Shown piece after piece: positions 57,522 through 64,000 of a stretch of DNA of 64,000 nucleotides (position 1 is the stretch's first letter; every line of letters starts with the position of its first letter). A model generated the notes under the pieces. The model saw nothing but the letters and a program-made list of their open reading frames with translations, was not told the origin of the DNA and did not search any database. The stretch lies in NCBI GenBank assembly GCA_023228875.1, contig JALOAG010000010.1, positions 1-64,000 on the forward strand, read 5' to 3'. The position numbers were made by a program, and so were the translations under genes. Source of the stretch: Bacteroidia bacterium. Its GTDB lineage: Bacteria; Bacteroidota; Bacteroidia; NS11-12g; UBA955.

Positions 57522-59936
57522 ATGAAAAGCCTTTTATTCCTATTGTCTGTATTGGTATTCTATGATATAAATGCACAAGTGGTAACTATTTTGAATTCAG
57601 TAGAGAATCGAGCTATAGAGGGTGTGAATGTAATTAGCATGACACCTGTATTTAATGCAACTACTAATGTAAATGGACAGACAGACATATCTTTGTTGGC
57701 AGATGCTAGTGGAATTGAGTTTAGAGCAATAGGGTTTAAAACAGAGATTAGAAGTTTTGCAGAATTAGAAAAAGACAAATTTATTGTCATGATGCATCCC
57801 ATTGCTGTCAATATAGACGGGGTGGTAGTTTCTGCAAATCGTTGGATGCAATCAACGCAAAATGTCCCATCATTTATAGCAACAGTTAGCCCAAGGGATG
57901 TGTCATTTTTTAACCCTCAAACAGCAGCGGATTTATTAGGTTTGTCCGGTGCGGTATTTATTCAAAAAAGTCAACAAGGAGGAGGAAGTCCAATGATTAG
58001 AGGGTTTGCAGCCAACAGATTATTGTATGCAGTGGACGGAATAAGAATGAATTCAGCAATATATAGGTCTGGTAATTTACAAAATGTAATCTCCTTAGAC
58101 CCTTTTGCAATGGAGAACACAGAAATACTCTTTGGTCCGGGTTCTGTGATTTATGGCAGTGATGCAATTGGGGGTGTTATGAGCTTTAGAACTTTAACAC
58201 CGCAATTTTCTTATACAGCTGTTCCACTTATTAAAGGCAATGCAGTCTTGCGGACTTCTTCTGCTAATAATGAAAGAACAGGACATTTTGATGTAAATGT
58301 GGGATGGAAAAAGTGGGCAATAGTTACCAGCATTACTCATAATAATTTTGGTGACCTGAAAATGGGTTCTTATGGTCCTGATGAATACCTGAGAAGGTTT
58401 TATATTCAGCGTGTAGATAGCGTTGATAAGATAGTTGAAAATCTGGATCCTACCGTTCAAAATCCAACAGGATATTCGCAAAACAACTTGATGCAAAAAA
58501 TCAGATTTAAGCCTAATCAGCGATGGGATTTTACGTATTCATTTCATTTTTCTGAAACTTCGGAATACAGCCGATTTGATAAGCTGATTGAAATGAAAAA
58601 TGATTTACCTTCCTCTGCATACTGGAGCTACGGTCCTCAAAAATGGATGATGAATAATGTGGCAATCACTCATAATGCAAAAAATCGCTTCTATGATGAA
58701 ATGTCTGTGAAATTAGCTGTCCAAAATACAGAAGAGAGTAGAATAAGTAGGAAATTCAAAGGAAGTGAAAAGAATATCTTAAGGACACAATTGGATAAGG
58801 TAGAAGCATATTCGGCTAATATTGATTTTCAGAAATCACATAATCGTCATCATTACTTCTATGGAGTTGAATATGTTTTTAATAATGTAATTTCAAGAGG
58901 TTCAGGATATGATATCGCGGTTCATATTCCTGTTGGAGTCGAAGATAGATACCCTCAATCAGAATGGCAGTCGTATGCAGCTTATCTTAGCTATCAATAT
59001 GAGATTTCCAAGAAAATGATAATGCAAGCAGGTGGACGTTTCAATGCATATCAACTGAATTCAGATTTTACTAGGCTTTTAGCATTTTATCCTTTTGACT
59101 TTAATAAGGCTGAGGTGAATAATAACGCTATTACCGGCTGTTTGGGATTTGTCTATAAACCCAATGCAACGTGGATACTGAGTACAAATCTTTCTACCGG
59201 ATTTAGAGCACCTAATGTGGATGATATCGGAAAAATTACAGACGTGGTAAATGGGGAAGTAGTAGTGCCCAACCCGAATTTGAAAGCAGAGTATGTATAT
59301 AACGGAGAAGTGAATGTGGTCAAAGTATTTGGAGATATGGTCAAATTAGAAATGTCCGGTTATTATACATATCTGGATAAAGCAATGGTGAGACGACCAT
59401 TTACGTTTAATGGTGAAGATAGTATCATGTACAATAGTGTATTGAGCGAAGTATATGGGATTCAGAATGCAGCTTTTGCTATGATATATGGAACCTTTGT
59501 TGGGGTTGATGTGAAATTGCCTAATGGTTTTGGATTTGCTACAAAATTGAATTATCAAACAGGAACTGAAGAGATGGATGATGGAAGTAAAACACGCCCA
59601 AGACACATAGCTCCGACTTTTGGGGTAACAAAGTTGACATACAAATACAATAAATTGAATATGCAAGTTTATAGCATGTATAGTGCGCAAGTAAGTAATC
59701 AAATGATGGATGCTTCGGAAATTAGGAAGCCTTATTTGTACGCAAAGGACAAAAACGGCAATGTATATTCTCCGGCTTGGGCTACGCTCAATTTTATGTA
59801 CATGTACCAACTGACAGAAAATATTGCATTTGCTGTCGGAATGGAAAATATCCTTGATAAACGCTACCGGGTTTATCGCTCCGGCATTGCATCCCCGGGT
59901 CGCAATTTTGTATTTTCTATCAAATCAAATTTCTAA
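57522..59936 (+). CDS. TonB-dependent outer-membrane receptor
   Basis: The protein has 804 residues. A signal peptide (MKSLLFLLSVLVFYDINAQ) is followed by a carboxypeptidase-like beta-sandwich (VENRAIEGVNVISMTPVFNA), then the plug (TAADLLGLSGAVFIQKSQQG and GSPMIRGFAANRLLYAVDGI, IRMNSAIYRSGNLQNVISLD, GSVIYGSDAIGGVMSF). A 22-strand barrel should fill the rest, ending in FVFSIKSNF with terminal Phe. The plug sequence recalls the hemoglobin/heme-type receptors of Bacteroidota, but substrate cannot be determined. The downstream lipoprotein starts 1 base after the stop, indicating tight coupling; it may be a periplasmic or surface partner. No sensor or Fur site is seen. Confidence 0.9.
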   Translation: MKSLLFLLSVLVFYDINAQVVTILNSVENRAIEGVNVISMTPVFNATTNVNGQTDISLLADASGIEFRAIGFKTEIRSFAELEKDKFIVMMHPIAVNIDGVVVSANRWMQSTQNVPSFIATVSPRDVSFFNPQTAADLLGLSGAVFIQKSQQGGGSPMIRGFAANRLLYAVDGIRMNSAIYRSGNLQNVISLDPFAMENTEILFGPGSVIYGSDAIGGVMSFRTLTPQFSYTAVPLIKGNAVLRTSSANNERTGHFDVNVGWKKWAIVTSITHNNFGDLKMGSYGPDEYLRRFYIQRVDSVDKIVENLDPTVQNPTGYSQNNLMQKIRFKPNQRWDFTYSFHFSETSEYSRFDKLIEMKNDLPSSAYWSYGPQKWMMNNVAITHNAKNRFYDEMSVKLAVQNTEESRISRKFKGSEKNILRTQLDKVEAYSANIDFQKSHNRHHYFYGVEYVFNNVISRGSGYDIAVHIPVGVEDRYPQSEWQSYAAYLSYQYEISKKMIMQAGGRFNAYQLNSDFTRLLAFYPFDFNKAEVNNNAITGCLGFVYKPNATWILSTNLSTGFRAPNVDDIGKITDVVNGEVVVPNPNLKAEYVYNGEVNVVKVFGDMVKLEMSGYYTYLDKAMVRRPFTFNGEDSIMYNSVLSEVYGIQNAAFAMIYGTFVGVDVKLPNGFGFATKLNYQTGTEEMDDGSKTRPRHIAPTFGVTKLTYKYNKLNMQVYSMYSAQVSNQMMDASEIRKPYLYAKDKNGNVYSPAWATLNFMYMYQLTENIAFAVGMENILDKRYRVYRSGIASPGRNFVFSIKSNF

Positions 59937-59937
59937 T

Positions 59938-60522
59938 ATGAAAGCGAAGTGCGCACTCTTTTTGTTTACATTCATTTCACTTGTTGTCATTTCTTGTAAT
60001 AACCAAGCGGAGATTGATTACGAAAAACAACGTTCGTTAGAGTACATAGATTCATTGCAAAGTGATTTGTTAGAAATTAAACAGAAATTAGATGGCATTG
60101 ACTTTGAGGAAATTGCGCATAGAAAGCAATATATTTTATCTGAAATTAAATTGATTCAAGAAGCAGTTAAACCGGAACAAAGGAGCGAAGAACTGAGCAA
60201 AATTTTGACAGACTATCACGGGTTTTTTATGATGTATGAAAACTTGGATAAGAATATAGAAACGATTGTAAAAGAGTCTGAGGAATTATTTATTCAAACA
60301 AGAACATTGAAACAATCCGTAGAAAATGGAGATTACGGGAAAGAAGATTTTAAAAAATATCTGAAAGCAGAAGCTAAAGAAATTGCACAGTTGAAAACAA
60401 AGTCAGCAGCCATACTTGACCCGGTCATTGAGTCGGAAAATATGTTCTTAAAACGCATGGAAAAATTAGAAGAGATTAGCAAAAGCCTTAAAATAGACTC
60501 TCCAACTCCGAAGGCGCAATAG
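59938..60522 (+). CDS. Lipoprotein with long coiled-coil helix, partner of the TonB receptor
   Basis: The true start is ATG 59938 (194 residues), 1 base after the receptor stop; the longer frame from 59824 lies inside the receptor. The N-terminus (MKAKCALFLFTFISLVVISC) ends in lipobox VIS-C20. The rest is almost wholly helical and charged, predicting a coiled coil from about 30 to 190. I recognise no family. Its last 35 bases overlap the end of miaA on the other strand. Confidence 0.72.
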   Translation: MKAKCALFLFTFISLVVISCNNQAEIDYEKQRSLEYIDSLQSDLLEIKQKLDGIDFEEIAHRKQYILSEIKLIQEAVKPEQRSEELSKILTDYHGFFMMYENLDKNIETIVKESEELFIQTRTLKQSVENGDYGKEDFKKYLKAEAKEIAQLKTKSAAILDPVIESENMFLKRMEKLEEISKSLKIDSPTPKAQ

Positions 60523-61363
60523 GTGTAAAATTACCTTGATTCTTGAACCATGTTATTTGCCTTTTGGCATAATTGCGGGTATTCTGTTTTATTTTTTCGA
60601 TACATTCTTGACGAGATAGTTTGCCGTCAAAAAAGTCGAAAAATTCTTTGTAACCAACAGTCTTCAAAGGTTCCAGTTCTTTAAATGGCATTAAGTTCCT
60701 TGCCTCCTCTTCTAATCCTTGTGCTATCATGATGTCCACCCGATTGTTGATTCTTTCATACAGAGTATTTCGTTCAATATCTATATAATAAGATACTGTA
60801 TCAAAATTTCTCTTTTTAGAATGTTGTACTCTATATTCAAGATTAGATTTTCCGCTGATTTTGACTATTTCTATGGCTCTGATTAACCTTTGCGGATTAT
60901 GTATTTCTGTTGTTTGATAAAAATCCGGATCAAGTTTTTGAAGAAGATTTTGCAGAGATTCGATTCCTTCTTGTTCTAATAAATTTTGTAGTTCATTTCT
61001 GATTTTAATAGAAGCATGGGGCATCTCGTCCAGTCCTTCCAACACAGCTTTGATATACAATCCGGTACCTCCGCAAAGGATGATTGTGGGGTGTTGTTGA
61101 AATAAGAGTTCAAGTAGAGCAATGGCTTCTTTCTCATACGTGCCTGCATTCAAAGGTGAATGTATCGAATGTGAAGCGATGAAATAATGTTTAGCAAGGG
61201 ATAATTCTTGGGTAGAGGGTCTTGCTACACCTACATTTAACTCTTGATAAATCTGTCTGGAATCTGCGGAAACAATTGGGCAATGAAATTTTTGAGCCAG
61301 AAAAATTGCCGTAGATGTTTTACCGGAGGCGGTAGGTCCTGCTATAACAATGAGTTTGTTCAA
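60488..61363 (-). CDS. miaA: tRNA dimethylallyltransferase MiaA
   Basis: The protein has 291 residues with a TTG start at 61363; an in-frame stop lies a few codons upstream and there is no other start. Motifs: P-loop GPTASGKTS (residues 9-17), IVSADSRQIYQELNVGVARP, ILCGGTGLYIKAVLEGLDE, IHNPQRLIRAIEIVKISG, NRVDIMIAQGLEEEAR, TVGYKEFFDFFDG and ITWFKNQ. It transfers dimethylallyl from DMAPP to A37 of tRNAs that read UNN codons. The 3' end overlaps the convergent lipoprotein by 35 bases. Confidence 0.94.
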   Translation of the reverse strand: MNKLIVIAGPTASGKTSTAIFLAQKFHCPIVSADSRQIYQELNVGVARPSTQELSLAKHYFIASHSIHSPLNAGTYEKEAIALLELLFQQHPTIILCGGTGLYIKAVLEGLDEMPHASIKIRNELQNLLEQEGIESLQNLLQKLDPDFYQTTEIHNPQRLIRAIEIVKISGKSNLEYRVQHSKKRNFDTVSYYIDIERNTLYERINNRVDIMIAQGLEEEARNLMPFKELEPLKTVGYKEFFDFFDGKLSRQECIEKIKQNTRNYAKRQITWFKNQGNFTPIAPSELESLF

Positions 61364-61387
61364 CCTTAGTCAAAAGTGGGGGTTGCT

Positions 61388-62005
61388 TTAGTATGAATCT
61401 TTTTCATCGTACTCATCGCCATACTCAGGTCCAAAATCATCCTCATCTTCGTCCTCTTCTTCGTCATCATCAAAATCTATCCCGTCTTCAAAATCAGGGT
61501 CTGAGATATGTCTTCCTCCTTTTTCTTTGATGAGTTGTTCTGCTATTGAGTCAAATTCTGTGTCCTCAATCAGTGGCATATCAATAATTCCGGTGTTTTG
61601 CTTAGGAGCTTTGCCTATACTTTTGTATAGAAAGGGATATGTTACGTCTTTTGCATCTTCAGCAATAATGTTTTGTAATTCAATATGGAGTGTCCACATC
61701 TGCATGAAATCATTGATATAAATAAACTTCTGATGCGGGTCGTTGATATGTTTTTTTAACAAACAATCTTGCATTAGATTTTTAGGTGTTTCAGCATCTT
61801 CAAACCCCATGTCTTCTAAGGTAATTTCTAATCCTTTTGCCCAACGATCATTGGATAAAAAGAAAGAAGCGGGTTCCATATCTTTAAATTCAATAGCGTT
61901 TAGTATTGCTGTATGAAAATCTTTAAATGTGTGATTGGGTTTCATGTCAATCCAACGGATGATTTCATCATCATCTTCAAACCATATCTTAAAACGGTAA
62001 ATCAT
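61388..62005 (-). CDS. pRiA4b ORF-3/IS1096 TnpR-like protein with acidic tail
   Basis: The protein has 205 residues. Residues 1-60 (MIYRFKIWFEDDDEIIRWID, then FKDFHTAILNAIEFKD) match the beta-alpha fold of the plasmid pRiA4b ORF-3 / IS1096 TnpR-like family, here as a standalone housekeeping-type gene, not in a transposon. Residues about 170-205 are an extreme acidic tail (DDDEEEDEDEDD). The function is unknown in general; acidic tails may bind basic proteins. It lies between miaA (24 bases) and the CCA-adding enzyme (25 bases), so it may be co-transcribed with tRNA-processing genes. Confidence 0.75.
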   Translation of the reverse strand: MIYRFKIWFEDDDEIIRWIDMKPNHTFKDFHTAILNAIEFKDMEPASFFLSNDRWAKGLEITLEDMGFEDAETPKNLMQDCLLKKHINDPHQKFIYINDFMQMWTLHIELQNIIAEDAKDVTYPFLYKSIGKAPKQNTGIIDMPLIEDTEFDSIAEQLIKEKGGRHISDPDFEDGIDFDDDEEEDEDEDDFGPEYGDEYDEKDSY

Positions 62006-62030
62006 ATATGTTTAAATGAGGGTGTCAAAT

Positions 62031-63464
62031 TTATTTATTTTGAATAGTCTTGTGCAATGTTTTTGGTTTTAGACCAATTTTTATTCCTTCTGCCATCATA
62101 AAGTCAAAAGCTGCTAAATGTTCATCAGGAATTTTGCCTTCCAAAATAGCTTCTCGAATGGAGTTTTTTAATACCCCGACTTGTCTGGGGTCTGTAATTT
62201 CAAAATGCTGCAAAATGTCATTGCCGGAAATGGGTGGTTGCCAGTTTCGCAGCCTGTCTTTTTCTGCTACATCATTAATTTTCTGCTTTACCAATTCCAA
62301 GTTCGCTAAGTACTTTTTCTTTTTTACTTCATTTTTTGAGGTTATATCGGATTGACAAAGTATCAGCAAATCATCAATACTTTCACCGGCTTCAACCATT
62401 AATCTGCGTACAGCAGAGTCGGTTACAGTTTCTTTGGTAAGAGCAATGGGTCGCAAGTGCAGAAAGACTAATTGTTCCACATACTTCATTTTTTCATTGA
62501 GCGGGAGTCGTAGCCTTCTAAAAAGCGATTTTACCATTCGGGCACCTTTATCTTCGTGTCCATGAAATGTCCATCCTTCGTTTTCTACAAATTTTTTAGT
62601 TAACGGTTTTGCAATGTCATGTAAAATAGCTGCCCACCTGAGCCATAAGTTGTCAGACTGTGTAGCGACATTGTCTAATACTTCGAGGGTATGATAAAAG
62701 TTGTCTTTATGTCCTTTGCCATCCACCCATTCTACTCCTTGTAAAGCAACCATTTCAGGGAAAAAGATGTGAAGCAAACCTGTGTCAAATAAATACTTAA
62801 AACCTATGGAAGGCTTGGGAGAAAGTATGATTTTATTGAGTTCCGCAATAATTCGTTCTGAAGAAATAATTGAGAGTCTTTGGTTGTTTTTAGTAATACT
62901 TTGAAGTGTTTCATTCTCAATTGTGAAATTAAGTTGGGTTGCAAAACGAATTGCTCTCATCATCCTCAAAGGGTCATCACTAAAAGTTTTATCAGGGTCA
63001 AGTGGGGTGCGGATAATCTTTTGTTTTAAGTCTTGAATGCCATTAAATGGGTCAAATAGAGTGCCTGCATCTACATCATTCAGAGAAATGGATAGTGTGT
63101 TAATAGTAAAATCTCTTCTGTTTTGGTCGTCTTCAAGGCTGCCGTCTTCTACAATTGGTTTGCGTGAATCTCTCGAATAACTCTCTTTGCGAGCACCTAC
63201 AAACTCAATTTCATATTCTGCTATCTTAACTTGTGCAGTACCAAAATTCTTGAAATAAGAAACGTTTGCATCTTCGTTCAAGTTTTCGGCAAAATGTTTG
63301 GCAAAGTCAATACCACTGCCCAATACAACCACATCAATGTCTTTACATTCTCTTTTGAGTAATAAATCGCGGACAAAGCCACCAATCAACCAAGCCGGCT
63401 GCTTGATCTGTTTGCTTGTAGCTCTTAATTTTTCAAAGATATGTCCGGTTAATTCAATTTGCAT
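62031..63464 (-). CDS. cca: CCA tRNA nucleotidyltransferase with HD domain
   Basis: The protein has 477 residues. The class II nucleotidyltransferase head shows GGFVRDLLLKRECKDIDVVV (catalytic Asp pair after GG), the RRDFTINTLSISLND motif and FDPFNGIQDLKQKIIRTPLD. MMRAIRFATQLNFTIEN follows. A C-terminal HD phosphohydrolase domain (LRWAAILHDIAKPLTKKF, then HGHEDKGARM) makes it the fused form. It adds or repairs the 3' CCA of tRNAs; the tRNA gene in this window lacks an encoded CCA, so this enzyme would be needed. The start at ATG 63464 gives a normal N-terminus. Confidence 0.92.
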   Translation of the reverse strand: MQIELTGHIFEKLRATSKQIKQPAWLIGGFVRDLLLKRECKDIDVVVLGSGIDFAKHFAENLNEDANVSYFKNFGTAQVKIAEYEIEFVGARKESYSRDSRKPIVEDGSLEDDQNRRDFTINTLSISLNDVDAGTLFDPFNGIQDLKQKIIRTPLDPDKTFSDDPLRMMRAIRFATQLNFTIENETLQSITKNNQRLSIISSERIIAELNKIILSPKPSIGFKYLFDTGLLHIFFPEMVALQGVEWVDGKGHKDNFYHTLEVLDNVATQSDNLWLRWAAILHDIAKPLTKKFVENEGWTFHGHEDKGARMVKSLFRRLRLPLNEKMKYVEQLVFLHLRPIALTKETVTDSAVRRLMVEAGESIDDLLILCQSDITSKNEVKKKKYLANLELVKQKINDVAEKDRLRNWQPPISGNDILQHFEITDPRQVGVLKNSIREAILEGKIPDEHLAAFDFMMAEGIKIGLKPKTLHKTIQNK

Positions 63465-63526
63465 TTATGAGGGGTGCGAAGTTACAGTTGATAAGTCAAT
63501 AAATACATAGCCTTTTCAGTGTGTTT

Positions 63527-64000
63527 TTATTGTAAAATACTGCGATATTCTTTGGAGAGAGGCTCGCGACCTAAATACATTTGACCAAAGAGCAACTGCC
63601 CTTCATCATTTAATCTGAAACCATCATAAAAGAATCTGCTGTCGGAGGGGAAGTTTTTATATAAATCGACCCATGTAATTTTGTTTGGAAGATTTCCTTT
63701 GATTTCAAGGAGCATGCTGTAATAGATCTCGGCATACCAATATGTTGGTACTTGTTCTGAAACCACAATTTGATCGAGAGGCATTTTACTATATCGGTCA
63801 TTTCTATATGTACTCCAGAGCATAGGAGCAGGAATAATGATTAATTTGACTCCTTCTTTGTTGCAGAATGTATGAAGAGATTTAATGTTTCGCGCAATTA
63901 AACGTGCTTCTGCCTTTAACTCTTTTAAAACCTTCTTGTCTGTTAGGGGGAATGAATCCTTATAGCCCTGTACAGTGCGAAATGGATTGAATAAATATAC
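63527..64000 (-). CDS. SGNH-hydrolase-like protein, 5' part outside window
   Basis: The frame is open from the right edge (64000) to TAA 63527, at least 157 codons. The visible part has a beta strand (GVKLIIIPAPMLWSTYRN), a helical section and a C-terminal DGFRLNDEGQLLFGQMYL, which looks like the SGNH 'DGxHLNxxG' catalytic block with Arg in place of the usual His. The N-terminal GDS segment cannot be seen. The family includes acyl transferases and esterases of cell-surface glycans. With the missing His it could be inactive or a different acetyltransferase-like protein. Confidence in the family is limited. Confidence 0.5.
   Translation of the reverse strand, partial: VYLFNPFRTVQGYKDSFPLTDKKVLKELKAEARLIARNIKSLHTFCNKEGVKLIIIPAPMLWSTYRNDRYSKMPLDQIVVSEQVPTYWYAEIYYSMLLEIKGNLPNKITWVDLYKNFPSDSRFFYDGFRLNDEGQLLFGQMYLGREPLSKEYRSILQ

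Noticed and set aside
61388..62005. Transposon or IS element
   Set aside because: Only the TnpR-like fold recalls mobile DNA; there is no transposase, no terminal inverted repeat and the gene is packed between housekeeping genes.

Overview
The window is chromosomal DNA of a member of the Bacteroidota, probably an environmental, AT-rich, gliding or surface-associated lineage. The evidence is: promoters of the Bacteroidota type (TTTG-N18/19-TAnnTTTG), type IX secretion genes (a PorX-type regulator and an SprE/PorW-like TPR protein), secreted proteins with the 'gliding motility-associated' C-terminal sorting domain, a TonB-dependent receptor with a carboxypeptidase-like N-terminal domain, and giant Bacteroidota-type RHS proteins. 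I cannot name the genus from the sequence.

Layout. (1) 1-22108, minus strand: one long operon of seven secreted or envelope genes. In transcription order: a signal-peptide protein, an OmpH/Skp-like chaperone, a lipoprotein, an 1818-residue RHS/SpvB-type chassis, its split-off C-terminal partner, a small secreted protein, and a giant RHS protein of at least 3799 residues that leaves the window at base 1. Divergent from it at 22267 is a 763-residue predicted outer-membrane barrel. The giant protein carries an inserted YCF48/BNR-like propeller region of about 900 residues and a four-fold CxC cysteine module. (2) 24556-26704: remains of an integrated element, with eleven TTTCA pentamers phased at exactly 10 bp, a consensus promoter, a small ORF, a frameshifted large serine recombinase, and a tRNA-Met(CAT) with its own promoter and terminator. 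The terminator and part of the tRNA lie inside the recombinase's final codons. (3) 26740-50554: glycosyltransferase, T9SS substrate, ATP-cone/nuclease, then a five-gene minus operon (M23, lipoprotein, Maf, M16, ATP-cone nuclease) diverging from sprE/porW-like, PBP1A, the fused mutase IcmF and a glycosyltransferase; guanylate kinase; an ABC exporter overlapping a Gfo/Idh/MocA dehydrogenase. (4) 50575-64000: a frameshifted T9SS substrate, a Cys-rich secreted protein, porX, tsaE, a methyltransferase, a TonB receptor plus lipoprotein, miaA, a pRiA4b/TnpR-like acidic protein, a CCA-adding enzyme, and a partial SGNH-like gene.

How they fit together: porX, the sprE-like gene and the two type-B sorting-domain proteins belong to type IX secretion and surface display. 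PBP1A, the M23 peptidase and the glycosyltransferases serve the cell envelope. TsaE, MiaA, the CCA enzyme and the tRNA belong to tRNA maturation. The best candidate for an undescribed system is the 24-kb RHS locus, which seems to bring its own periplasmic chaperone, lipoproteins and outer-membrane barrel. Function there is inferred from layout only.
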